From SIG440 sp045596485 (GTDB taxonomy: Bacteria > Bacillota > Clostridia > Monoglobales > Monoglobaceae), in contig JAZOCL010000057.1 of NCBI GenBank assembly GCA_045596485.1, positions 1-13,315 of the forward strand: a stretch of DNA of 13,315 nt, read 5' to 3'. Numbering within the stretch: position 1 is the first letter of the stretch; each line of letters begins with the position of its first letter. This document shows positions 6,407 through 13,315 of the stretch, piece by piece. The position numbers were made by a program, and so were the translations under genes. Below the pieces are notes generated by a model, which saw only the letters and a list, made by a program, of their open reading frames with translations, had not been told where the DNA came from and ran no database searches.

Positions 6407-6447
6407 ACAGTGAATGCGACCGACTTCGGTCGCATTCGCTGTTTTTT
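6407..6447 (+). terminator. Intrinsic terminator of fba
   Basis: A 16-bp stem with one G-T pair (6407-6422 with 6427-6442), an ACTT loop and a run of six T. It is among the strongest terminators in the window. Confidence 0.92.
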
Positions 6448-6462
6448 GTATAAAAAAAGATA

Positions 6463-6491
6463 TTGCCAAGACAGGAGAAATATAGTAAAAT
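6463..6491 (+). promoter_or_regulatory. Promoter of the secreted-protein gene
   Basis: TTGCCA (6463-6468), a 17-bp spacer and TAAAAT (6486-6491), directly after the fba terminator. The expected start is near 6498, giving a leader of about 32 nt with AAAGGAGG in it. Confidence 0.6.
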
Positions 6492-6529
6492 AAGACTACA
6501 TGAAACATAAAATAAAAGGAGGCTTTTTT

Positions 6530-8017
6530 ATGAAACGAATTCTGACAGCAATACTTACAGTGGTGCTAATGTTCTCAATGGTTACCGCAAGCGCACAGAT
6601 TCCCGAATATCTCACAAAGGAATACCAAAACTACACCGCAGACTACAGCGTGACCCTGAGCTTTGAAAGCAGCGACGAGCTGATTGCACTTTTTGAAGAG
6701 ATGGAAATGCCCGAGACGATTAACAATTTCATCGACCTGAAGGGGCTTATCACAAGCCTTCTTTCGCAGAGCACAGATGTGACTCTGCAGATGAATGCTA
6801 GTGATGATTTTCGCAAATGCGAATATGCACTTACTGCAGATGTGGAGCAGGCAATCGGAGTTAATTCGAATTTGTCGGTGAACTATGCTGCAAAAATGGG
6901 AATTTGGTTCAGGTCGGAGCTTGACGGTGAACGCCCGGTTTTGGAAATAATATATTCAAACCCAATGCTGAACAAATATATGTATATTGATGTTTATGAG
7001 CTTGTGGTCAGGAAGGGAATCGGTCGGCTTGTCGACTGTTATCATGCACTTTGCAGCGAGGAGTATATAAATGAAATTCAGGAGCTTTCAAAAAAAATGC
7101 TCAAAAAATATGCGGACATAAAGGTTTATGCAACAACCTGCACAGTGAAATTTGATAATAAAGCTTTTATGGGAATGCTCAACGAAATGCTTCCAAAGGC
7201 TTTGGAAATAATGCAAAATACCATACGTGAAGCATACGGAGAGGAATATTGTGCAGAAGCCGAGGAATATGGAAGCATCGGTGGCGCAGACGGCTTGACT
7301 TCAATTTTGCTTGCTTCTGATTTTCCTGATATTTCGGGCTGGAGACTTTTGGGCGAAGAGGGCTTGACCTTCAAGTATTATCTTTTGTCAGGAAAGGTTT
7401 CAAAGGTAGAAGCTGCGGCAGACATATCGGTTGATGTTTCTGAGCTTTCGGAGCAGATGACGGGAAGTGAATGGGAGCTTGAGTCGGAGGGCATTCTTGA
7501 TTTTGCGGTCAGTGCCGCGGTGAAGCTTTCAAAAGTCGGTGCAACAAAGGTTCAGTTCCCTGTGCTTACCGAGGAAAATTCCTTCAACATTACGGTGCTT
7601 TTCTCCGAGGAAACAGAGCCTGATTATGATTATGAATATGAACCAAGCTATCCCTATTACTATATAGGAACAGATGCAAAGGCGCTTCCAATAATTGACG
7701 GTGAGCTTTATGTTCCATTTCGTGCAATTATGCACAGCGCTTATGACAATGAGGTAACGGTTGAATATAACAAGGGAACCCTTGTTGCAAAAAGTGAATA
7801 TTTCCCGGGCTTTGACAAAATTACCCTGACCGTGAACTCGGGAAATGTTTATACCAGCGGAGTTCTTCATAAATGCTCCAGGGTTGTTTTGAAGGATGAC
7901 CTTGTTTATGTGAGCTACAAGCTTTTGGAAGATATTTTCGGATGGGAGCTTACAGGTGCATATCACGACCTTATTGAGGATACCTATACGGTGCATATTT
8001 ACAGCAATAATTATTAA
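6530..8017 (+). CDS. Secreted protein with a C-terminal copper-amine-oxidase-N-like domain
   Basis: A 495-residue exported protein of unknown function. Residues 1-22 are a clear signal peptide (MKR, hydrophobic core, ASA cleavage site) and no lipobox Cys or cell-wall anchor is seen. Residues about 25-360 form a large domain I do not recognise, with several negatively charged stretches. A Tyr/Glu/Asp-rich linker (about 363-378) leads to a C-terminal domain (about 380-490) that resembles the copper amine oxidase N-terminal domain family: PIIDGELYVPFRAIM, then a VTVEY strand, and a VYVSYKLLEDIFGWEL repeat. That family is common in secreted Firmicutes proteins and there usually lacks any oxidase activity; it may serve in wall or surface attachment. 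The ATG at 6530 is chosen because AAAGGAGG lies 7 nt before it and the signal peptide begins there. The gene is a single unit. Its function is unknown. Confidence 0.85.
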   Translation: MKRILTAILTVVLMFSMVTASAQIPEYLTKEYQNYTADYSVTLSFESSDELIALFEEMEMPETINNFIDLKGLITSLLSQSTDVTLQMNASDDFRKCEYALTADVEQAIGVNSNLSVNYAAKMGIWFRSELDGERPVLEIIYSNPMLNKYMYIDVYELVVRKGIGRLVDCYHALCSEEYINEIQELSKKMLKKYADIKVYATTCTVKFDNKAFMGMLNEMLPKALEIMQNTIREAYGEEYCAEAEEYGSIGGADGLTSILLASDFPDISGWRLLGEEGLTFKYYLLSGKVSKVEAAADISVDVSELSEQMTGSEWELESEGILDFAVSAAVKLSKVGATKVQFPVLTEENSFNITVLFSEETEPDYDYEYEPSYPYYYIGTDAKALPIIDGELYVPFRAIMHSAYDNEVTVEYNKGTLVAKSEYFPGFDKITLTVNSGNVYTSGVLHKCSRVVLKDDLVYVSYKLLEDIFGWELTGAYHDLIEDTYTVHIYSNNY

Positions 8018-8039
8018 AATTCTTGAAGGGGCTGCATTT

Positions 8040-8219
8040 TGAACCGACCCCCAAAAGTTAGACCAAAAATCTAACGATTGGGAGGTCGGTTTTTCATGGC
8101 AAAATATAGTTTCGAATTTAAGAAACAAGTTGTTCAAGCATATTTAAATGGCGAAGGCAGTTATGATTACATTTCCCAAAAGCACAATATGTCGGGAAGT
8201 GTTATGCTCAAAAAATGGT
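8040..8219 (+). mobile_element. Truncated left end of an IS3-family (IS150-type) insertion sequence
   Basis: The segment starts with TGAACCGACCCCCAAAAG, which resembles the left terminal repeat of IS150-type elements, followed by the start of an OrfA-like transposase gene. The homology ends near 8219 and no right end, OrfB or target duplication can be recognised. The sequence beyond runs directly into the dtd promoter, so the element was probably cut by a deletion. Confidence 0.7.
8042..8094 (+). terminator. IS-end hairpin that can serve as an intrinsic terminator
   Basis: AACCGACC (8042-8049) pairs with GGTCGGTT (8084-8091), CCCAA (8050-8054) with TTGGG (8078-8082) and GTTAGA (8057-8062) with TCTAAC (8070-8075). 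This makes about 19 bp with one bulge and a small internal loop, and a T-run (8090-8094) follows. It lies 24 nt after the stop of the secreted-protein gene, which has no other terminator. Confidence 0.7.
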
Positions 8220-8254
8220 TTTGCTATTTTGCGGCAAAATCGGTTGACGAATAG
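8096..8254 (+). pseudogene. OrfA fragment of an IS150-type transposase
   Basis: A 52-codon frame starts MAKYSFEFKKQVVQAYLNGE and continues SYDYISQKHNMSGSVMLKKW, which is the N-terminal helix-turn-helix of IS3/IS150 OrfA proteins. After residue 41 the sequence leaves the family and runs into 11 unrelated residues and a TAG. An intact OrfA would be well over twice as long and be followed by OrfB with a DDE catalytic domain. The remainder is absent, so this piece cannot encode active transposase. Confidence 0.75.
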
Positions 8255-8272
8255 CGGGTTGAGTGATAAAAT
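8244..8272 (+). promoter_or_regulatory. Promoter of the dtd operon
   Basis: TTGACG (8244-8249), 17-bp spacer, TAAAAT (8267-8272), just beyond the IS remnant; the leader is about 28 nt. Confidence 0.65.
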
Positions 8273-8306
8273 AATCCTATCTGATATTGTGGACGAGGTA
8301 AAAACT

Positions 8307-8744
8307 ATGAAGGTTGTTTTGCAAAGAGTAACCGAGGCTTCGGTTTCGGTGGAGGGTAAGATTATCGGTGAAATCGGCAGGGGCTATGTGGTGCTTCTGG
8401 GGGTTGGGAACGGCGATACAAAAGAGATTGCCAAGAAAATGGCGGACAAGGTGAAAAAGCTTCGGCTTTTTCCTGACGAGAACGACAAAACCAATCTCTC
8501 AATTGACGATATTGGGGGCGAGGTTCTGGTTATATCCCAGTTTACTCTTTATGCCGATGCCCGAAAGGGCACACGCCCAAGCTTCATTGAGGCGGGTTCT
8601 CCCGAACTTGCGGAGGAGCTTTATGAATATTTCATCACCCTTTGTGAGGAGAGGTTCAAAAAGACGGCACATGGCAGCTTTGGCGCAAATATGAAGGTGA
8701 GTCTTGTGAATGACGGTCCCTTCACAATATGTCTTGAGCTTTAG
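8307..8744 (+). CDS. dtd: D-aminoacyl-tRNA deacylase
   Basis: A 145-residue cytoplasmic homodimeric proofreading enzyme that hydrolyses D-amino acids (and glycine) from mischarged tRNA. Length and sequence fit the bacterial DTD family end to end. Diagnostic motifs are SQFTLYAD (77-84) and the Gly-cisPro motif in NDGPFT (135-140), which form the active site across the dimer. The reading frame is open far upstream into the IS remnant, but the ATG at 8307 starts exactly at the family's N-terminus MKVVLQRV and has a GAGG site before it. It is first in a three-gene unit; the next gene follows after 12 nt. Confidence 0.95.
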   Translation: MKVVLQRVTEASVSVEGKIIGEIGRGYVVLLGVGNGDTKEIAKKMADKVKKLRLFPDENDKTNLSIDDIGGEVLVISQFTLYADARKGTRPSFIEAGSPELAEELYEYFITLCEERFKKTAHGSFGANMKVSLVNDGPFTICLEL

Positions 8745-8756
8745 GGGGGATAATTT

Positions 8757-9266
8757 ATGAAATGGCTTGTTGTTGTTGATATGCAGAATGATTTTATTGA
8801 CGGAGCTTTGGGGAGTCCCGAGGCTGTGGCAATTGTTGAAAATGTGAAGAAGAAGGTCAAGGGCTTTAAGGGAAAGGTGGTTTTCACCCAGGACACCCAT
8901 TATGACAACTATTTGTCCACACAGGAGGGCAAAAAGCTCCCTGTTCCTCATTGTATTGATAACACCGAGGGCTGGGAAATCTGCAAAGAGCTTCAGCCTT
9001 TTGCGCATTACAGTGTCATAAAGGATACCTTTGGCTGCTATGGGCTGCCCCAGTGTATTGTTGACTATATGCACGAGGAACCTGAGGAGATTGAAATTGT
9101 GGGGCTTTGCACAGATATTTGCGTGATTTCAAATGCGATGATTCTCAAGGCGGCGTTTCCTGATATTCCCATATCGGTTGATTCATCCTGCTGTGCAGGG
9201 GTAACTCCCGAATCTCACCAAAACGCACTTGCTGCCATGGCCGCGGTTCAGATTGAGATAAAATGA
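8757..9266 (+). CDS. Isochorismatase-family cysteine hydrolase, nicotinamidase-like
   Basis: A 169-residue cytoplasmic hydrolase. The catalytic triad of the family is visible: D8 (VVDMQNDF), K89 (VIKDTFG) and C122 (GLCTDICV). Metal ligands D46, H48 and H65 fit the nicotinamidase pattern rather than the metal-free isochorismatase branch. The likely reaction is nicotinamide to nicotinate plus ammonia, feeding NAD salvage, but a related amide could be the substrate. GGGGGGA before the ATG is a good ribosome binding site. The stop codon overlaps the sfsA start as ATGA, so the two are probably translationally coupled. Confidence 0.85.
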   Translation: MKWLVVVDMQNDFIDGALGSPEAVAIVENVKKKVKGFKGKVVFTQDTHYDNYLSTQEGKKLPVPHCIDNTEGWEICKELQPFAHYSVIKDTFGCYGLPQCIVDYMHEEPEEIEIVGLCTDICVISNAMILKAAFPDIPISVDSSCCAGVTPESHQNALAAMAAVQIEIK

Positions 9267-9943
9267 GATACGAAAATGTGAAAGATGGAATCTTTCTTGA
9301 AAGACCCAATCGCTTTATTGCTTATGTGGAAATTGAGGGCAAAAGTCAGGTCTGTCACGTGAAAAACACGGGGCGTTGCAAGGAGCTGCTTGTTCCCGGG
9401 GTGAGAGTTGTTGTTCAGGAATGTGACAAGCCTGAAAGGAAAACAAAATTTGACATCATTGCAGTTTATAAGGGTGACATATTATTTAATATCGACAGCC
9501 AGGCGCCAAACAAGGTTTTTGGGGAGTGGCTGAAAAACGGCGGATATTTTGAAAATGTGACCCTTATAAAGCCCGAAAAAACCTTTGGCAGCTCGCGGTT
9601 TGACTTTTATTTTGAGTATGAGGGCAAAAAAGCCTTTGCCGAGGTGAAGGGGGTAACCCTTGAGCGTGAGGGAGTGTTTTTGTTTCCCGATGCGCCCACC
9701 GAGAGGGGAGTAAAGCACATAAACGAGCTGATTGAATGCAAGGCTCAGGGCTATGAGGCCTTTGCGGTGTTTGTTGTTCAAGCGGAGCGGGCGGAGTATT
9801 TTGTGCCCAATGTCGAAACCCACTCCGAGTTTGCACAGGCTCTCAAAAGGGCGGAGAAAAGCGGCGTGAAAATTTTGTGCCTTTGCTGCCGTGTGACAGA
9901 GAATTCTCTGGAAATAAGGGATTTTGTTTCCGTAAAAATATGA
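9263..9943 (+). CDS. sfsA: SfsA-family nuclease (sugar fermentation stimulation protein)
   Basis: A 226-residue protein of the SfsA family. An N-terminal OB-like part carries HVKNTGRCKELL (32-43), and a PD-(D/E)XK-like nuclease part carries FGSSRFDFY (D114) and AEVKGVTLE (E127, K129), followed by FPDAPTERGVKHI (141-153). In Escherichia coli the name comes from a maltose-metabolism phenotype; later work describes a nuclease. Its cellular task is not settled. It shares an ATGA overlap with the preceding hydrolase and is the last gene of the unit, followed by a terminator. Confidence 0.93.
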   Translation: MRYENVKDGIFLERPNRFIAYVEIEGKSQVCHVKNTGRCKELLVPGVRVVVQECDKPERKTKFDIIAVYKGDILFNIDSQAPNKVFGEWLKNGGYFENVTLIKPEKTFGSSRFDFYFEYEGKKAFAEVKGVTLEREGVFLFPDAPTERGVKHINELIECKAQGYEAFAVFVVQAERAEYFVPNVETHSEFAQALKRAEKSGVKILCLCCRVTENSLEIRDFVSVKI

Positions 9944-9953
9944 AATGACTTTG

Positions 9954-9992
9954 ACCGTCTTTCGGTAATGCCGAAGGGCGGTTCTTCTTTTT
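9954..9992 (+). terminator. Intrinsic terminator of the dtd-sfsA operon
   Basis: A 12-bp stem with two G-T pairs (9954-9965 with 9971-9982), a TAATG loop, and TTCTTCTTTTT after it, 11 nt beyond the sfsA stop. Confidence 0.85.
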
Positions 9993-10066
9993 GGTTGTTT
10001 TTTAAGAGGAAACTGCAAAAAATTCAGCATTGTTGCCAAAAGTGGTGAAAAATTATTTCAAATGAA

Positions 10067-10081
10067 CGTCAAAACTTGACG
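10067..10081. promoter_or_regulatory. Inverted repeat over the -35 box of the glycan operon (possible operator)
   Basis: CGTCAA-AAC-TTGACG is a perfect inverted repeat with 6-bp arms and a 3-bp centre. Its right arm is the -35 box itself. A dimeric regulator bound there would block RNA polymerase. Confidence 0.5.
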
Positions 10082-10104
10082 GACGGGGCTGTTTGCGGTA
10101 TACT
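10076..10104 (+). promoter_or_regulatory. Promoter of the glycan operon
   Basis: TTGACG (10076-10081), a 17-bp spacer and TATACT (10099-10104). The leader to the ATG at 10194 is about 83 nt, longer than at the other genes here. Confidence 0.75.
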
Positions 10105-10193
10105 GATTATATTGGATTATTGTGGACTTTTGCGGGCAATGGTCTGTAAAATTTTGGGAAAATAAAGAAAACGAATAATAAGGTGATTTTGTA

Positions 10194-11315
10194 ATGAGTG
10201 AAAGAATCTGGCTTTCGACGCCCACAATCCACGGCGAGGAGCAGGAATTTGTAAAAGAGGCATTTGATACCAACTGGGTGGCGCCTCTGGGCAAAAACGT
10301 AACCAAATTTGAAAATGAAATCGCACGGTATGTGGGCTGCAAGGCGGCAGCGGCAATGACTGCAGGAACTCACGCTCTTCATATGGCGGTGAAGCTGGCA
10401 GGAGTTAAGCAGGGCGACATTGTTCTTTGCTCTGATATGACCTTTGCGGCAACGGTTAACCCTGTTACATACGAAAACGGAACTCAGGTGTTTTTGGAAT
10501 CAGAGCGTGAAACCTGGAACGTTGACCCCAAGGCTCTTGAGAAGGCACTTGAAAAATACAAGGGAAGAGTCAAGGCGGTGATGATTGCAAACCTTTACGG
10601 CACACCTGCAAAGCTTGATGAAATCTGCGATTTGTGCCAGTGTTATGGGGTTGTTCTCATTGAGGATGCTGCTGAGTCGCTGGCTGCAACCTACAAGGGA
10701 AGGCAAACAGGAACATTTGGAAAATACAACGCAATCAGCTTTAACGGCAACAAAATTATTACATCGTCAGGGGGCGGAATGTTCCTTTCTGATGACGAAG
10801 AAGCTGTTCAGAAGGTGAGATTTTATTCGACTCAGGCACGGGATGCTGCACCTCACTATCAGCACAGCGAAATCGGCTATAACTACCGTATGAGCAACAT
10901 TGTTGCAGGTATCGGACGCGGTCAGCTGCTTCACCTTGACGAGCACAAGGCGCTGAAAAAGAAGATTTATGAGAGATATGAAAAGGGATTTGAAAATCTT
11001 CCTGTGAAAATGAACCCCTATTTGCCCTGCAGCGAACCGAACTTTTGGCTCAGCTGCTTTACCGTTGACGAAGAGGCAATGAAAAGGGTAACCCCCGAAA
11101 GGATAAGACTTGCCCTTGAAGCTGAAAATATAGAATCACGACCCATCTGGAAGCCGATGCATATGCAGCCTGTCTATGCAGACAGAGATTTTGTGAGTGT
11201 TGGTGACAGCGTGGGCGAGGACATCTTCAGAAGGGGTCTCTGCCTGCCCTCCGACATAAAAATGACAGAGGAGCAGCAGATGAAGGTTATTGAGATTGTG
11301 AAGGGGTTGTTTTGA
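10194..11315 (+). CDS. DegT/DnrJ/EryC1/StrS-family sugar aminotransferase
   Basis: A 373-residue PLP-dependent enzyme that places an amino group on a nucleotide-linked keto-sugar. The family pattern is complete: TNWVAPLG, the TAGTHALHMA cofactor-phosphate region (56-65), IEDAAES with D158, and the Schiff-base lysine K187 in SFNGNKIITSSGGG. The C-terminal RPIWKPMHMQPVY stretch is typical of the branch that makes 4-amino-4,6-dideoxy sugars (PglE/PerA-like). That branch normally needs a 4,6-dehydratase to supply its substrate, and none is in this window. A good site (AAGGTGA) precedes the ATG. The stop overlaps the start of the following transferase by one base (TGATG), so the genes are coupled. 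Role in surface glycan synthesis is inferred from family and neighbours. Confidence 0.93.
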   Translation: MSERIWLSTPTIHGEEQEFVKEAFDTNWVAPLGKNVTKFENEIARYVGCKAAAAMTAGTHALHMAVKLAGVKQGDIVLCSDMTFAATVNPVTYENGTQVFLESERETWNVDPKALEKALEKYKGRVKAVMIANLYGTPAKLDEICDLCQCYGVVLIEDAAESLAATYKGRQTGTFGKYNAISFNGNKIITSSGGGMFLSDDEEAVQKVRFYSTQARDAAPHYQHSEIGYNYRMSNIVAGIGRGQLLHLDEHKALKKKIYERYEKGFENLPVKMNPYLPCSEPNFWLSCFTVDEEAMKRVTPERIRLALEAENIESRPIWKPMHMQPVYADRDFVSVGDSVGEDIFRRGLCLPSDIKMTEEQQMKVIEIVKGLF

Positions 11316-11953
11316 TGTACCGAAAGTGTTTTAAGCGGCTGATTGATATACTTTGCGCTTTGGCTGCCATAATTGTTTTTTCGTGGCTTTACATAATTGT
11401 TGCAATACTTGTCAGGATTAAGCTCGGAAGCCCTGTGATTTTCAAGCAGGCACGCCCCGGCAAGGACGAAAAGATTTTCAATCTTTATAAGTTTCGCACA
11501 ATGACGGATGAGCGTGACGAAAATGGAGCTCTTTTGCCCGACAAGGTGCGCCTTACTAAGTTTGGCAGAATTTTAAGAAAAACAAGCCTTGACGAGCTTC
11601 CCGAAGCATTTAATATTTTGAAGGGCGATATGAGTGTTGTGGGCCCCAGACCCTTGGCAGTGCAGTATCTGCCTTACTACACTGAGGAAGAACGCAAAAG
11701 ACACTGTGTGCGACCGGGGCTTTCGGGGTTGGCACAGGTTAATGGCAGAAATGCCATAAGCTGGGAAGAAAAGTTTAAATATGATGTAGATTATGTAAAT
11801 AATATCAGCTTTTTGGGCGATGTGAAAATTATATTTAAAACTATCCTCAAGGTGGTAAAACGTGAGGGTATTGGTCAGGGGGCAGAAATGCCCGTCAGCT
11901 TGCACCGTGAAAGAGCGGATATGCTTGCCGCGAAAGGAGAAAAAGCGCAATGA
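11315..11953 (+). CDS. Monotopic phosphoglycosyl transferase (bacterial sugar transferase, PglC/WcaJ type)
   Basis: A 212-residue membrane-associated enzyme that moves a sugar-phosphate from a nucleotide sugar to undecaprenyl phosphate, the first membrane step of glycan assembly. Residues about 10-33 are the single hydrophobic (re-entrant) segment. Next come GSPVIFKQARPGK, YKFRTM (58-63), the catalytic D93-E94 pair in SLDELPEAFN, the VGPRPL motif (109-114) and PGLSGLAQVNGRN. The short form without extra N-terminal helices is the PglC-like subclass. The ATG at 11315 is used (AAGGGG before it); a TTG one codon earlier is unlikely. It overlaps the gene before it by 1 nt and the next one by 4 nt. 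The sugar is probably the amino sugar made by the preceding enzyme. Confidence 0.93.
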   Translation: MYRKCFKRLIDILCALAAIIVFSWLYIIVAILVRIKLGSPVIFKQARPGKDEKIFNLYKFRTMTDERDENGALLPDKVRLTKFGRILRKTSLDELPEAFNILKGDMSVVGPRPLAVQYLPYYTEEERKRHCVRPGLSGLAQVNGRNAISWEEKFKYDVDYVNNISFLGDVKIIFKTILKVVKREGIGQGAEMPVSLHRERADMLAAKGEKAQ

Positions 11954-13224
11954 ATTGTCTGAAAAATAAAAAAATACTGTTCCTTGAAGGGGAGAGTATG
12001 CTGATTCCTTTGCTTGAACGGGCGAAGGAACTGGGAATATATACTGTAATTGCCAATTGGTATTCTGTTGAGGATGCACCTGCGAAGCTGGTGGCGGACA
12101 GTCATTATGAGGTGGATTTTTCGGATATGCCCACTATGCTTAAAATTATCAAGGACGAAGGCGTTGATGGCATTTTTACAGCGTTTACGGATTCGCATCT
12201 TGAGGTATACCAAAAGATATGCTATGCCGCAGGACTGCCCTGCTTTACAACTGAAACCTTGTGGGAAATTATGGTTAACAAGGCGATTTTCAAAAAGTAT
12301 TGCCGTATGTCAGGACTTCCTGTTGTTGAGGAATACGACCTTGAGGACATAAAGAAGGCTGATTGTGACATAAAATTCCCTGTTATTGTAAAGCCTGTTG
12401 ACAACAGCGGTTCAAGAGGTATCTCAATCTGCAAAGAACGTGAAACCCTTATGGCTGCTGTTGATAGAGCGTTGGAATTTTCACAGGCAAAGAATGTTAT
12501 TATTGAAAGATATTTGAGAGCAGACTATGCTTTGGCTGACTTTATTATATCTGACGGAAAGGCTTACTTTTGTGCTTCCTCTGATAAGCCCGTCAATGAC
12601 GACAATAAGGACTATGTGAATCTGCCCGGCGGCTATATGTATCCGTCTAAATATGATGAGAGCATAAAAGCTCGGCTTACGGGTGCGGTGCAGAACTTTG
12701 TTAATCTGGTAGGATATAAAAACGGAATTTTGTGCCTTGAGTTGATTGTTGAAGACGGTGAGATTTACGTTATTGAACCTCAGTTCAGATATGGCGGCAA
12801 GTTTCAGGATGTATTCATCAGGAAAGAAACCGGTGTTGACGAAATAGAGCTGCTCTTTCATTTGGCGGTATATGGAAATCTTGGAACGGATATGTCGGGC
12901 AAGGGTCTGGATTTGCCTTTTAAAAGGAACTATGTTCTTATGAATATATTAATTCGTGAAGGCGAGATTGGAAGCATTCCTTCATTTGACGACATAAAGG
13001 CTGTTGTCGGTGACAGCGCAAAGCTATATGTTCCGCGAAAAAAGGTTGGCGAATATATTAAGCCTGACGGTTCGGTTGTACAGATGTTCGGAAAGGTGAT
13101 ACTGGAAGCCGACACAAGAGAGGAGCTTATCGACACAATGAGGCGCTTGCAGGATAATCTGCAAATTCTTGATGCCGATGGCGAGAATATGGTTATATCA
13201 AGCATAGGCGAAAGCTATTGTTAA
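11950..13224 (+). CDS. ATP-grasp family ligase of the glycan operon
   Basis: A 424-residue protein with an N-terminal Rossmann-like part (KKILFLEGESMLIPLLERAKELG, about 7-100) and an ATP-grasp core: FPVIVKPVDNSGSRGI (143-158; nucleotide loop), IIERYL (184-189) and the acidic metal-binding segments LELIVEDGEIYVIEPQFRYGG (263-283). The usual E-x-N-x-R of the second metal site reads E276-P-Q278-F-R280, with Gln in place of Asn. Such enzymes join a carboxylate to an amine or other nucleophile with ATP. In sugar loci they may attach an amino-acid or other acyl group to an amino sugar or supply a precursor. Substrates cannot be read. AAAGGAG precedes the ATG, and an ATGA overlap couples it to the transferase. 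It is followed by 53 nt and another gene, without a terminator. Confidence 0.88.
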   Translation: MNCLKNKKILFLEGESMLIPLLERAKELGIYTVIANWYSVEDAPAKLVADSHYEVDFSDMPTMLKIIKDEGVDGIFTAFTDSHLEVYQKICYAAGLPCFTTETLWEIMVNKAIFKKYCRMSGLPVVEEYDLEDIKKADCDIKFPVIVKPVDNSGSRGISICKERETLMAAVDRALEFSQAKNVIIERYLRADYALADFIISDGKAYFCASSDKPVNDDNKDYVNLPGGYMYPSKYDESIKARLTGAVQNFVNLVGYKNGILCLELIVEDGEIYVIEPQFRYGGKFQDVFIRKETGVDEIELLFHLAVYGNLGTDMSGKGLDLPFKRNYVLMNILIREGEIGSIPSFDDIKAVVGDSAKLYVPRKKVGEYIKPDGSVVQMFGKVILEADTREELIDTMRRLQDNLQILDADGENMVISSIGESYC

Positions 13225-13277
13225 TAGACTGCAAGGTTCGACGGAATGTAATATTTCAGATACAAGGAGAAACAAAA

Positions 13278-13315
13278 ATGGATCAGTCAGTTATTGCTAT
13301 AATTATAGTAGCGTG
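13278..13315 (+). CDS. Start of a further gene, probably a membrane protein (cut by the window end)
   Basis: Only 12 codons are present: MDQSVIAIIIVA, hydrophobic after the first few residues, as at the start of a membrane protein or signal anchor. AAGGAGA stands 7 nt before the ATG. It continues the glycan operon, with no terminator between, but its family cannot be told from so little. Confidence 0.6.
   Translation, partial: MDQSVIAIIIVA

Noticed and set aside
7529..8137. Minus-strand 202-codon frame
   Set aside because: Opposite the C-terminal domain of the secreted protein and the IS remnant; no family likeness and no start signals.
8499..9074. Minus-strand 191-codon frame
   Set aside because: A shadow of dtd and the cysteine hydrolase, both strongly supported by motifs.
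9482..10039. Minus-strand 185-codon frame
   Set aside because: Opposite sfsA and its terminator; no family likeness.
1..13315. CRISPR arrays, tRNA or rRNA genes
   Set aside because: No regularly spaced repeats, no cloverleaf with a TTCGANNC-type arm and no rRNA motifs were seen.

Overview
The window looks like a chromosomal segment of a low-to-moderate GC Gram-positive anaerobe of the Clostridia (Oscillospiraceae/Ruminococcaceae-like is my guess). The reasons are an IreB-family protein, a clostridial AbrB/SpoVT-type regulator with a C-terminal CxxC...CxxC tail, an LTA-synthase-like enzyme, a class II aldolase, strong AGGAGG-type ribosome binding sites, and sigma-A promoters with 17-bp spacers throughout. 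The species assignment is inference.

Layout. (1) 65-1699: a TetR-family regulator and a WYL-domain regulator on the + strand, closed by a hairpin. (2) 1700-2339: a 640-bp stretch without a convincing protein gene. It holds a complete transcription unit: an extended -10 promoter near 1884-1912, a purine-rich body with a long-range helix of 6+9 bp and a 7-bp hairpin, and a very strong intrinsic terminator at 2249-2300. I read it as a structured non-coding RNA of about 380 nt that I do not recognise; this is the most interesting item in the window. (3) 2340-5267: three independently started minus-strand genes: a tandem-AbrB regulator, an IreB-like phosphoprotein, and an LTA-synthase-like membrane phosphoglycerol transferase. 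(4) 5415-6447: fructose-bisphosphate aldolase with its own promoter and terminator, divergent from the LTA-synthase-like gene. (5) 6463-8017: a secreted protein of unknown function ending in a copper-amine-oxidase-N-like domain. (6) 8040-8219: the truncated left end of an IS3/IS150-type insertion sequence, whose terminal hairpin is placed to act as a terminator. (7) 8244-9992: an operon of D-aminoacyl-tRNA deacylase, a nicotinamidase-like cysteine hydrolase and SfsA. (8) 10067-13315: a surface-glycan operon of sugar aminotransferase, monotopic phosphoglycosyl transferase, ATP-grasp ligase and the start of a further membrane protein. Its first three genes overlap by 1 to 4 nt, and an inverted repeat covers the -35 box of its promoter.

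Functionally the segment mixes housekeeping (glycolysis, aminoacyl-tRNA proofreading, NAD-related hydrolase) with cell-envelope functions (polyglycerol-phosphate polymer synthesis, IreB-type envelope stress signalling, glycan assembly on a lipid carrier). No tRNA, rRNA, CRISPR array or intact mobile element was seen.
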